In this document: one piece after another, positions 10,779-22,225 of the stretch
How positions within the stretch are numbered: position 1 is the stretch's first letter
Layout of the letters: every line of letters begins with the position of its first letter
Assembly: GCA_021464245.1 (NCBI GenBank)
Contig: JADCRB010000001.1
Coordinates: 815,169-879,168 of the forward strand
Length of the DNA stretch: 64,000 nt
Reading direction: 5' to 3'
Origin: Carallia brachiata
Lineage: Eukaryota; Streptophyta; Magnoliopsida; Malpighiales; Rhizophoraceae
The notes under the pieces: generated by a model
Database searches by the model: none
What the model was told of the DNA's origin: nothing
What the model saw: the letters and a program-made list of their open reading frames with translations, nothing else
Translations under genes and position numbers: made by a program

Positions 10779-11694
10779 GACTTTATAATTGTTTATTTGT
10801 GTCTTAAATCTAAAAAAATGATGTGTCATGATGTTGCGGTTCCATCACCGCATCATATTTGTTTAACTCAAAAAATTATCTCAATATAATTGATTATATT
10901 CAATTTATAACTGTTTCGATTTTAAGTACAATTAAAAAGAAAAAAATTACTGTTATTTTTTCACATAAAATCTAACTGGTTACATATAAAATTCAATTAA
11001 TTACATTTGTATATTTTTCTAGCAGTTTTTTTTTCTGAAAATCAAACTTTTTCGTTGTATTTTTTTGTTAAAAACAAAAAAAAAAACTACATCGGATTTC
11101 AAAAAAACCATAAAAATGCCTGGCTAATCCTCAATGGGCTCCACCGACGACGGACTTTAAGCATTGACCACAAAGTCTTCCAGTTTTCGTCCCCTCCTCA
11201 TCCGCCGGTGGGAAGAAACGTCATTTAGGCCCTTTTATCGTAATCAAATCCAATTGTATGGAGGACCAGCAGTTGCTGCAGTAGCTAGAGGTACCAGTTT
11301 GGGCTCAAATTACAAACCTGCACCTCATCCTTTTTCTTCTCTTATCACTAGGCTATCAATTTCAACAAAAAATATATATATATATAATTTTATATTCTCT
11401 CATTATTTATACTAAGAATATTTTATTTTAATGATCAATAAATTATAACTTAATTGGTGTGAGAATGTCTTTTAAGTTATTATTAACAAATATGCAATTA
11501 AAGTATCATACTAACCCAATGTATGAATCCCTATGTATGTTATTTTTGTGTTTAATTTTTTTGTTTTAAAAAAAATTTGACTGAAATTTGACAATTCAGT
11601 CACACCCCACCTCATTACCCTTATTTATTGAGGATCAGCAAATTTTCTGTTATTTCATTTTTTCAGGTTCTCTGCACTTCTTTGCCGCCCAAAT

Positions 11695-14178
11695 ATGAAG
11701 AGCGTTAACCACAAATCTTCCTCCAACAAAAAGCCGCCAAACACAACCCGTCTCTGTATCTTTTTCTGCCTCCGCGGCTTTATAATTATCTTCTTCCCTG
11801 CTGCTAATACAGAACCATCTTATGTCCCCCGAGACAACATAGCTCTTGATTGTGATTCAGACAGCGACAACACCGTACAAGGCCTGACCTGGACAGCGGA
11901 AACCAGATCTCAAGTGCTGCTTTTCGAGCAAAACAACGCATCAGTTGTCTCTACAGCGGTTGAATACCCGACAACGCTCGACGTGGTTCCTTACAGAACC
12001 GCGCGGCTATCCCTCTCCCAGTTCATCTATGCATTCCGAGTCACTGCAGGGCCCAAGTTCGTACGGCTCTACTTCTACCCTGCTCCTCCTTCAACACTCG
12101 GCTGCCTTCTTTTCTGTCAAAGCTGGTAGATTTACCCTTCTCAGCAACTTCAGTGCGGCCGTCCACGCGCAGGCCCTCGGCCTGGAAGGCATTTCTCAGG
12201 AGTTCTGCAATCAATTTAACCCAAACTTTTAAACCTGTCTTTTTCTATTTTTCCCACCGATGTGAGACAACCGCATTTCAACATTCTCCCTCAAATGCAA
12301 CCAGTCGACAACCAGTTGTCACTTGCCTAATCATCGTGGACTTTCACCAAAGGTCACTGTCTTAAATATGGTTTTCATCCCGAGAGACCACCTTACTTGC
12401 CCAATCATCACAAGCCTTCACCGAAGGTTACTATTTCAAATACAGTTCTTATTCCGAGATATCATTTCAAATACCCACCTAAAATTCTTTCAAATGTCAT
12501 TAAATCCATTGAAATAGACTTGAACTTTGATACTATATTGTATTTTTACGACGTGGGTCATTACTTATAAGTGAGTATTGGACCAAATTTATTTTAATTT
12601 TACTAAATAGATTCGTTATCTTATTAAAATAATTTAAATCACCTTAATTAATTTACCTCAAAACTTTTAAACCTTTTTTTTTCTACTTTTCCCACCGAAG
12701 TGCGACAGCCACATTCCAAAAAGATTGGAGCTAAAAGCGAAAGGGTGCAGAATATCTCTATTAAATTGCAGCCAATTTCCAAGACCCGATATACTGATGC
12801 AATTCTTAATGGATTTGAAATTTTCAAGCTGAGTGAACTAGACAATCTTGCTGGACCAAATCCTGACCCGTTGCCAATTAGTCCGCCGTCCAAGAGCAAC
12901 AGGATAATAATAGTTACAACAAGGGTTGTGGCTTCTGTATCGACTGTTGTTGTGCTCTCTCTTATATTGTTGTTCATTCTTCATCGGAGGCAAAAGGTCA
13001 AGGACAACTCTACTGAGAGTTGGAAATCAACTTTACCATCTCATCTCTGTCGTCATTTCTCACTAAGCGAGATCAAGGCAGCCACCAACAACTTTGATAG
13101 TGTATTCATTATTGGTGTTGGTGGGTTTGGCAACGTGTATAAAGGTTTTATTGATGGGGGGAATACACCCATGGTGATCAAGCGGTTGAATCCAGGGTCA
13201 CAACAAGGAGCAAATAAGTTCAAGACAGAGATTGAAATGCTCTTTCAGCTTAGATACATCAATTTGGTCTCTCTAATTGGTTATTGCTACGAAGATGGAG
13301 AAATGATCCTCGTGTGTGATTACATGGGTCATGGTACTCTTCGTGATCACCTTTACAAAACGGATAATCCTCCACTTTCATTGAAATAGCGGCTAGAGAT
13401 TTGCATTGGTTCAGCTCACGGGTTGCAATACCTTCATTTAGAAGCTAAGCAAACAATGATCCATCGCGATGTAAAGACAACAAACATCTTGTTGGATGAG
13501 AAATGGGTGGCCAAGTTCTCAGATTTCGGGTTGTCCAAAATTGGCCCTACATGCGTGTCCAAGGGCCATGTCAGCACGGTAATGAAGGGTAGTTTCGGTT
13601 ATATTGATCCTGAATATTACCGGCTTCAGCAGTTGATAGACAAGTTCGATGTGTACTCATTTGGGGTTGTGTTATGCGAGATATTGTGCGCTAAACCACC
13701 TATTGATAAATCAAATCTTACAGAGCCTGTGAGCCTAGCGGAGCATTTTAGGCAATGCAACCGCAAAGGAATGCTTAATAAGATCATTGATCCCCATTTA
13801 GATAAACAGGTCGCAACAGAATGTCTAGAAAGATTTGCTGCTATCGCTGCGAGCTGCTTGTTAGACCGTGGAATAGATAGGCCATCAATGGCTTATGTAG
13901 TTTGGCAGCTTGAGTTTGCACTGCAAATGCAAAAGAGTCCAGAGGAGAAAATTGAGCTTGGTGAGGCTCAAACTCTAGTTGATATCAGTGAGGAGAGGCC
14001 CCTAAAGGACTGTCCTCCAGCTACTGGTAGTGATGACTTCTTTGGCAATAATAGTAGCACCATGATCGGTTCTCAGACAACAAGCAGCAGTGATGAACCA
14101 TGTTGTCCTAACATCAAGCCTGAAATAATGATATCAAGTGTGGAGTTCTCAGAGATAAGGAAGTCAAAAAGGAGATGA
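11695..14178 (+). pseudogene. CrRLK1L receptor kinase pseudogene
   Basis: Paralog of the intact gene at 809-3355. It starts with the same signal peptide style and malectin-like N-terminus. Three lesions are visible. An 8-nt deletion near 12090-12105 shifts the frame. About 644 bp of the ectodomain (counterpart of 1320-1963) is replaced by unrelated DNA at 12209-12722. A CAG codon in the kinase is a TAG stop (13387-13389). Beyond these the coding match resumes through the membrane segment and the kinase, with the glycine loop, Lys in VIKRL, HRD and DFG all present, to a stop at 14176-14178. It keeps a conserved-looking C-terminal EFSEI tail that the intact paralog lost. No full receptor can be made. 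Confidence 0.9.
12209..12722. repeat. Insertion replacing ectodomain, with direct repeats
   Basis: A 514-bp segment interrupts the receptor kinase pseudogene. It is framed by diverged direct repeats of about 73 bp (12211-12283 and 12648-12720), each containing AACTTTTAAACC and TTTTCCCACCGA. Inside, two adjacent copies of a roughly 74-bp unit (about 12319-12392 and 12393-12465) share ACTTGCC(T/C)AATCATC and TTCACC(A/G)AAGGT. The CCCACCGATGTGAGAC word is of a kind often met in plant LTR sequences, but no coding part or clear TG...CA ends are seen, so the element class is open. Confidence 0.5.
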
Positions 14179-16288
14179 TACATATTCTGATTACTTTGCT
14201 AAGTTAGTATGATGTACATACCCTTAAGACAAAATTTTGCAGGTTAAAGATGGTTTGCACTACTGGTCCACCCCTCCAAGAGAGTCCCGAAACTTGCTCT
14301 TGGCTTACCATACTGGGGTCTGTTTTCCTCGTTTTGTAGCCTCCAAGGCTGGATTTCACCGTCCAATGTAACCAAAAAAAAAAAATTATATTGCAGTTTA
14401 ATTAGCTCAATGTCTGTTTGTCTACCTACGGTGCCTCTTGTGTATTAGTGAAGTTGAGAAAATTTGACATTTTTCCAGTACTGTTTTCTTCTCTCCATCA
14501 TTTTTTCCCCCAACTCTCGTCGTTAGGATGGAAATTAATTAAGAATTTAAATAGAAAATAATAGGTATAACAAAAATTAATTTTGTAAATTAATAATTTT
14601 CATAAAAAAATGTAATAATTATAAAATAAAATAATAAGAGTAATGGCTATAACATAAATTAGCAAGGATTTAAATACAAAATAATGACTATAACGTAAAT
14701 TAGTAGAAATAAATAGTTATAACAAATATTAATCATATTATAATGAAATTCAAAACAAATTAAATCATTTTAATTTAAAAATTAATGAGGAATAAATAAA
14801 TAAATAATTCCATTTTGAGATTTATCTAATTAAAATTAATTTAAAAAATAATAAATTAAACAGAGGAATATTGAGACCACATCATATGGAAGGAATTGAA
14901 GATAAAAATCTGAGTTTTTTCTTCCAAAGTGGTTGCTGGCATAAATCTCTAAACTTCTAGAGTGAGAAAGACAAAGGAAAGAAGTGCAGCAAAGCTCTGT
15001 TCGACGTTAAATTTTGGGTTTCCTCTTTAATTAGCGTTCGGTCGTTCTCTGTTAGAACTCAATTGCATTCTGTAGATCAGAAAAAAAAAAAAAAAAAACT
15101 CAATTGCAGTGAATACATGCTAAACGGAATAATTTCTAGAAATATAATGTAAAATAAATGTGAAACAAAAGCTCCAATCAAAAACCGTATCACAAAATGA
15201 CCAGATGAATAAACAAAATAATTTTGAGACTACAACGAATTGAAGGTACAAACCTTATTGGATCTGGAGCTCCATAACTCTTTTAGTATAGTTAAAACTT
15301 AATTAATTAAATATTACTTTATTAAATTAAATAACGCTACAATAATAATATGAGAAGCATATGCTTTCTAAATTAATCTCTCAATTAATAATATCACTAG
15401 TCACATAATAAGTAGGAATTTTCAACTCTTTATATATTAGATTTTAACAGCTTCTATTTTGACTCAAATAATAAAAATATAACAATTAATCTTGATTATA
15501 TTAAAACACTAAATTTTAATTGTAAATAAATCTCAATTAACCTTAACAAACCTAAACTGCTTCCAATAGAATTGCTGGCAATAACCTTCGAAATTCTACC
15601 ATGAGAGACACAGAGTGAGGCATAGGGAAACGAAAACTTTGAATGACAATGTTTTTTTGGCGTGCTCTAGATGGCATTATTTTTTGGGTTGCTCTTTTAT
15701 GAACGATTATTATCTGTTTAGTAATTTTTTTTAGTGCACAAAGCAGGGAAATTGTAAGATAATGGTGAAGAAATAACAAAAAAAATTCAAAAATTAGCAA
15801 AAAAATACTAAGTAAATAAAAATTATGGAAAATAATCATATTGCTTGCCATGTGCAATCTAAAATCATGAGGAAGCTGTCTTTAAAATTTTCCTATTATA
15901 CTAGTTAGGTAAAGATAGATCCCCAATAACAACTTGGAATTGTTTTTTTTTTTTTTTGGGAAATATTATTTTGGTGCTAGTTATGTCGTTTCTGTGGCTT
16001 CCAAATTAAGAATAAATTTGTTGTTTTCATTGTTATTATTGTAATTTTTATATATTTTGTATAATTTTGTGTGGCACATTATATATTATTATTAAAAATC
16101 GTATATTTTAAATTATCTGTCGTATATTTCTTTTAATACGTTATATAATAACAGTTATTTAACAATTGCATAAAATGACAACCACCTAATAATTTTTTTT
16201 TTTGTCGATACTATTCCTCATGAACGACATGCCTCAATGGTCTGATATTGAAATTATTTTGGGGTAGAACCGTAGAAATGTGGCATTA

Positions 16289-16296
16289 GCGGGAAA
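16289..16296 (-). promoter_or_regulatory. E2F-type site upstream of RNR1
   Basis: GCGGGAAA on the + strand, that is TTTCCCGC on the minus strand, an exact match to the plant E2F consensus TTTSSCGC. It lies about 640 bases upstream of the RNR1 ATG. Plant ribonucleotide reductase genes are known E2F targets in S phase, so the placement makes sense. Binding is inferred. Confidence 0.55.
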
Positions 16297-16554
16297 CGGA
16301 AAACAAAAAAGTGATTGTGGTTGGCTGGAGGAGGATTCATATTCCAGATCTAGGTTAGATCTATCCCACTTAGGGAATGCGATGAGAGGAGTTCCAATTT
16401 ACGCGGTTCAGGGTTAATTTAAAATTGCCATCCGCTGAACTATCAGGCCTCATCAATCACAATGAATGCACGAAAGGCGCCAGGCCATCACAACCATCCA
16501 TCATCATCATCATCATAACCGATATGATGGTGATGGAGAGCGCGTTTTCCCATT

Positions 16555-16563
16555 GGCGGGAAA
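16555..16563 (-). promoter_or_regulatory. Second E2F-type site upstream of RNR1
   Basis: GGCGGGAAA on the + strand (TTTCCCGCC on the minus strand), another match to TTTSSCGC, about 230 bases above the TATA box. With the site at 16289-16296 it forms a pair, as in S-phase genes. Both lie in the upstream block missing from the truncated RNR1 copy in unit A. Confidence 0.6.
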
Positions 16564-16794
16564 CTTAAACCCAAAAAAGAAAAAAGAAATCAGTAATTGT
16601 CCAAGAAAAAGTACACACAATCAGACCAAAAATAATAATAATAATCATAATAATAATAACCCAAAATTAAAAAAATTAAAAAAAAAAACCCGAAAACTAC
16701 CAGATTCGAAATTCAAAAATCGTTTGGCATTTTGTCAATGGCTTCTCGCGCACTCTTCATCGCTACTCTGCAACCCTCTCTGTTCAATTTCCTC

Positions 16795-16802
16795 TATAAA
16801 TA
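16795..16802 (+). promoter_or_regulatory. TATA box of RNR1
   Basis: TATAAATA in a CT-rich context, 140 bases upstream of the RNR1 ATG, matching the element at 5062 in unit A. A CT-rich and GAA-rich 5' UTR follows. Confidence 0.65.
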
Positions 16803-16934
16803 CGCCTTACGAATATTAACGGGCAGAGGCAACCAACCAGCCATCCTCATTACCTGTTCGACGTAATTCCCCTTAGGCACTTTTCTCTCTCTCTGTTTTT
16901 TTTTTTTCCGAAAAAAGAAGAAGAAGAAGAAGAA

Positions 16935-19900
16935 ATGTATGTGATAAAGAGAGATGGGCGGCAGGAACCGGTCCGTTTCGACACGATCACGGCTCGGTTG
17001 AAGAAACTCAGTTATGGATTGAATCAGGAACACTGCGACCCTGTGCTCGTCTCCCAGAAGGTCTGTGCTGGGGTTTACAAGGGCGTCACTACCACCCAGC
17101 TTGATCAACTCGCCGCCGAGACTGCCGCTTCCTTGACCGCCACCCACCCTGATTACGCTTTGGTTTGTCCCTTCTTCTTCTCTTCTTTCTCTTTTTTAAC
17201 CGTGATTTATGTAGCTTTTTTTTTCTGATGGAATTTGCTTTGTTTGATTTTTTTTTTTCCGGGGAATTATGAATGATTTGGTGCAGTTGGCTGCAAGAAT
17301 TGCTGTTTCAAATCTTCATAAGAATACAAACAGCTTGTTTTCGGAGACGTGAGTGTTTGTTTTTGACTGAGTTTAAATGGGTTTTTTTTTTCTTGATATG
17401 AAAATCGATGTAATTATAGATGGATATCAATGCAGGATCAAAGTGATGTATAATCACGTTGATAAGAGATCTGGGAAGAAATCTTGTTTGATTGCTGATG
17501 ATGTTTACCAAATAATTATGAAGGTAATCCCGACTTGTTTATGTTATTATTAGTGTTGCTTCATCAATAAAAGTTGTTGAAAAGACTGCCAATTTCTCTG
17601 TTTTTTTTTTTTCCTTTTTTTGGTTCTGTTTCTTGCTTTTTAGAATGCTGCATGGCTGGATAGCGAGATCGTGTATGGCAGAGATTTCGATTACGATTAC
17701 TTTGGATTCAAAACTCTCGAGAGGTCCTACCTCTTGAAGGTTGATGGGAAAATCGTAGAAAGACCTCAGCACATGTTGATGAGAGTTGCTGTTGGCATTC
17801 ATAAAGATGACGTTGATTCTGCGGTCAGAACATACCATTTGATGTCTCAACGTTGGTTCACACATGCTACCCCTACCCTTTTCAATGCTGGAACTCCTCA
17901 GCCTCAAGTATGAGTTTGTTGTGTCATTATGCAATGTGGGCAGATTTTAATGAATTTTAATCATATCTCTCGCTCCTACTTTGGTGATGCGACAGTTAAG
18001 TAGCTGCTTTCTTGTGTGCATGAAAGATGATAGCATTGAGGGCATATTTGATACGTTAAAGGAGTGTGCTGTTATTAGCAAATTGGCTGGAGGAATTGGT
18101 GTTTCCATTCATAATATCCGTGCCACAGGCAGTTATATTTCTGGGTCAAATGGGACTTCCAACGGGATTGTGCCTATGCTTCGTGTCTTTAATGACACTG
18201 CTCGTTATGTTGATCAAGGGGGAGGCAAGAGGAAGGGTATAGTCACCATTCTGGAGCTCTGATTTTAATTCTCTTTTATTTGCACGATTAATGCACATTG
18301 GCACCCTTGCATGCATGCAGACATACATGTGTACATGCAGAGCATCATGGATTTGTTTGGCAGAGCCTGATTAATTGCAGTTGAACGTATTTCCTTAATA
18401 TTTTATAATTTTCTATACATTGCATTCCATTATGTTGCACTACAGAACATCACCTTGTAATCCACATTATTATTATTATTATCATTTGTACAACAAGTTA
18501 CACGTCAATGTGTGCAATATTTTTGATGCTGTATAGTTTATTGGGGTTGTTTCTGCTTTATAATCACTTTTTTTGTTTTAGGGGCTTTTGCTGTATATTT
18601 GGAGCCATGGCATGCAGACATCTTTGAGTTTCTAGAACTCAGAAAGAATCATGGAAAGGTACTGCTGCATATGTTGTTATTCTAACGTATCATATTTGCT
18701 GATGAAGCAACGTATGTTCCTTTCACATCACCTAGTTTATCTTAAGTAGAACTATAAAAGTCTTCTTACTTCTGTATATCTCTTTATGGGTGTATTTGTC
18801 CGTTCTTTCATTAGATGGTTTTCTTTTAATGCCGTTCTTGCAGGAAGAACATCGAGCAAGAGATTTATTCTATGCTCTTTGGATTCCTGATCTCTTTATG
18901 GAAAGAGTTCGAGGTGATGGCAGTTGGTTTTATTTTGCCCTAATGAGGCCCCAGGGTTGGCTGATTGTTGGGGTGAAGAATTTGATAAACTATATAGGCA
19001 TTATGAAATTGAGGTTGGGACTTCTACACTGTTTTCACTTGCGATGACTCTTGGATTAAAATGGAGTTGATAGTAAGATTACATATTTTGTAAATATAGG
19101 GTAGGGAAAAGAAGGTTATTTCTGCTAGGAAACTCTGGTTTGAGATTTTAAGTTCCCAGATTGAAACAGGAACTCCTTACATGCTCTTCAAGGTATGTGA
19201 ACAAGACACTTGTATCATTTTTGGGTCACTGCTTCAACTGATTTTTGACCCATATTTTTTTCCTCCAGGATTCTTGCAATAGGAAAAGCAACCAGCAGAA
19301 TCTTGGCACTATCAAGTGTTCTAACCTGTGCACGGAGATTGTTGAATTCACTAGTCCAACAGAAACGGCAGTTTGCAATCTTGCATCCATTGCTTTACCT
19401 CGATTTGTGAGGAAAAAGGTGGAGTGTGAAATTGAATTCATGTTTTAAATGTCTGACCTTATCATAAAGGTCTGGCCGCTCAACAATATTTACTTGTTTG
19501 TTGTGCAGGGTGTACCTGTTGGGTCACAATCATCTATGCTAATTGGGAGCAGAGATTCAAAGAACCGATATTTTGATTTTGATCAACTAGCGGAGGTTTT
19601 TTTCTAATAACATGCTGGTGAACACATTAATAAATGTTGATTGGTACCAATGTAGATGAATTTGTGTAAATTTACTTAGGCAACTGTTATAAGTGAAAAG
19701 ATTAGTAGGGCATTTGAGAGTTTTGACATTTTTTATATTTGGATTTTGTTTCCCTGGTAGGTTACTGCAACAATCACTGGAAATCTCAATAAGATTATTG
19801 ACATTAATTACTATCCCACTGAAACTGCACGGTTGTCAAACATGCGGCACAGACCAATAGGTATTGGTGTTCAGGGTCTTGCTGACACATTCATCCTGCT

Positions 19901-22225
19901 TGGCATGCCATTTGATTCGGCAGAGGTACCAAAGCACTTCTGTCGAGTATGGTTAATCCATGAATGTTTGTTGAGATCTTTCATTGAGTTTTACCTGGCT
20001 TGATCCTTGCAGGCACAACAACTAAACAAAGACATATTTGAGACCATATATTACCATGCACTTAAATCTTCTTCTGAATTGGCTGCAAAAGATGGCCCTT
20101 ATGAGACATATCATGGGAGCCCCATGAGCAAGGTTTGAACATCTGAGTTAGTTTTCATAAAATTCTGCATAACAATTTTAAGATGCATGCTGTGTTGTTG
20201 GATTATTATATGCACCTGATGTGCTCTCTGGTTTAGCAGATGTCACTTAAAGTTTTCAGTTGTTAAATTCTATCTTATGTGTGTCATGTACCCAAAGAAA
20301 AGTGAATCAACTTACTTGGATAGGACCTTTGCTTCATTTCTCTTATGCGGGATTCTGCAGATGGACATGTGGGGCTTGACGCCATCAGATAGGTGGGACT
20401 GGGATGCACTTAGGGGAATGATATCCAAGAGAGGAGTAAGAAACTCTCTTCTTGTAGCACCTATGCCCACTGCATCAACGAGCCAGATTCTCGGAAACAA
20501 TGAGTGTTTTGAGCCTTACACATCCAATATCTACAGCCGCAGAGTTTTAAGGTTTGTGTTTCTTTATCAGGCTGGTTCCTTTGATGTGCAGTTCTATCTC
20601 TATCTGCCATCTAACTCCTTTCATTGTCAGTGGTGAATTTGTTGTAGTGAACAAACACCTCCTTCATGATCTAACAGAGATGGGTCTCTGGTCACAAACT
20701 CTTAAGAACAAGATAATTTATGAGAATGGCTCTGTTATGAATATTCCTGAGATTCCTGAGCATCTGCAAGCGATATACAAGTATAAATATTTCTTCTCTG
20801 CATATTAGAATATTTAACTCATTCACTAGTCTTGGAATTCAAGCTGCTAAAGCATTGTTTCATTGCAGGACGGTGTGGGAAATCAAGCAAAAGATACTGG
20901 TGGATATGGCTGCTGCTCGTGGGTGCTACATAGACCAGAGTCAGAGTCTGAATATTCACATGGAGCAACCTGATGTTGGAAAACTGACTTCCCTTCATTT
21001 CTATGCTTGGTCCAAGGTATTGCTTTTTAAGTGATGCTTGAACCATTGAATTGATGACAAGGCATAGTTCCGCGCAGCATATTACTTTTATCTGTTTAAT
21101 TTGGGGTATTTAGAGGGATAGGCCTATTTGTCATGGCAAACATATTGTATTTACTAGAGCTTCATGAAGTATACAATATCCTGCTAAGGTCTGTAACTGA
21201 CAGCTTTAGCAAGTAATGCTATGTGGTGATCCCTCCATCCCGTCATTGGCATGTGGTTCGGATTATAGCTACTGGATACTGCTTCAAATTGCACAAACAT
21301 TTCTGTCTCTTTCATGCTGTCACTGTTTCAGAGGGTGAGCCTTTTTGTGATACAAAGTATGTCATGGAAATAGCCTCTCTTGCATAATGCAGGAAAAAAA
21401 AGGTTGCGTACTTTGATCATTCCCTAGGCCTCACGATGTCGGAGCCTTTTGCACCAAATTTTTTTTTTAATCCATGTCATGGTTCAGATGGTTTATGTAT
21501 ATTTATAACTTGTGATGATTATAATGATTTTTGAATGACATTACTGTCTTTGTAGGGCTTGAAAACAGGAATGTATTATTTGAGAACACGCGCTGCCGCT
21601 GATGCTATCAAGTTCACTGTTGACACCACTATTCTCAATAATGTAATGGAATTCCACTTTTATTGACTTATTGCTACATTTGGAAATTTTAGGTGTTTCA
21701 TAATTTTGAAGATCAAATCCATTTTGAGAGTGGAACCATGGCATAGATTATGGAGAATGCCTCAACATGCAAAACTCAAAATGGCTTTTTAACAGTAAAC
21801 AAACATGCCTGCACACAAACACTTATTTGAAAGAATGCTGTATGTTTTGTTCCTTAAATATCTTCTTTGGCAGAATGGTAGAATCTTATCTTTACAGCAG
21901 AATTGCTAGATTTTTTTTTTTTTCTGGTTAATTGGTTTCGATTGGGACTTAAACTTGAAACTTTTAGTCTTGAAGACAATTCCAGTATTACTTAAGTTAC
22001 AATTCATTAATACAAAATTGCTAGAATTGCTTTACTGTTGATTTCCACTGTTCAGATTCATTCTTGATGCAAATTGTGTTAATTTTTTGTCAACAGGGGA
22101 ATGTTAATAGGGCGGACAAAGACATTGATGTGAACACTGATATGGCCCAGGTGGTGTGTGCTCCTTGCAAAATCGAGAAGAGTGCATGGCTTGTGGAAGT
22201 TGAAATCGCCTTTTCAAAGATCTAG
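16935..22225 (+). pseudogene. RNR1: Ribonucleotide reductase large subunit gene, damaged
   Basis: Class I ribonucleoside-diphosphate reductase large subunit (R1), which with R2 makes dNTPs for replication. Seventeen exons can be placed: 16935-17162, 17287-17348, 17436-17523, 17644-17907, 17996-18236, 18582-18658, 18844-19013, 19100-19192, 19269-19418, 19509-19595, 19761-19925, 20013-20132, 20361-20551, 20631-20780, 20869-21016, 21556-21642, 22097-22225. The N-terminal ATP cone, the active-site cysteines in SSCFL, NLCTE and AVCNL, and the MYYLRTR tyrosine pair are all there; restored length would be about 812 residues, close to the family's 810-820. Lesions: exon 7 is 170 nt between phase-0 junctions, so one base is missing near 18928-18936; exon 13 lacks its AG at the expected place; in exon 17 the frame shifts near 22170-22180, losing the ECxxCGS tail and ending at an out-of-family TAG. 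Probably a recent pseudogene, unless these are assembly errors. Confidence 0.85.

Larger units (their letters stand above)
10779..17162 (+). repeat. Segmental duplication unit B (RLK pseudogene + RNR1)
   Basis: Paralogous to 117-5430. Shared landmarks are the GATGTTGCGG word upstream, the receptor kinase, the 3' flank and the RNR1 core promoter, 5' UTR and exon 1. Unit B carries about 230 bp of extra AT-rich sequence near 10850-11080, extra sequence near 15254-15585, and about 880 bp upstream of RNR1 (about 15870-16745) missing from unit A. The RNR1 gene then continues past exon 1 to the end of exon 17. Confidence 0.85.

Noticed and set aside
16466..16819. Open frame with a poly-His and poly-Asn stretch upstream of RNR1
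   Set aside because: It is made of CAT and AAT microsatellite-like repeats inside the RNR1 promoter region and overlaps the TATA box; no domain is present.
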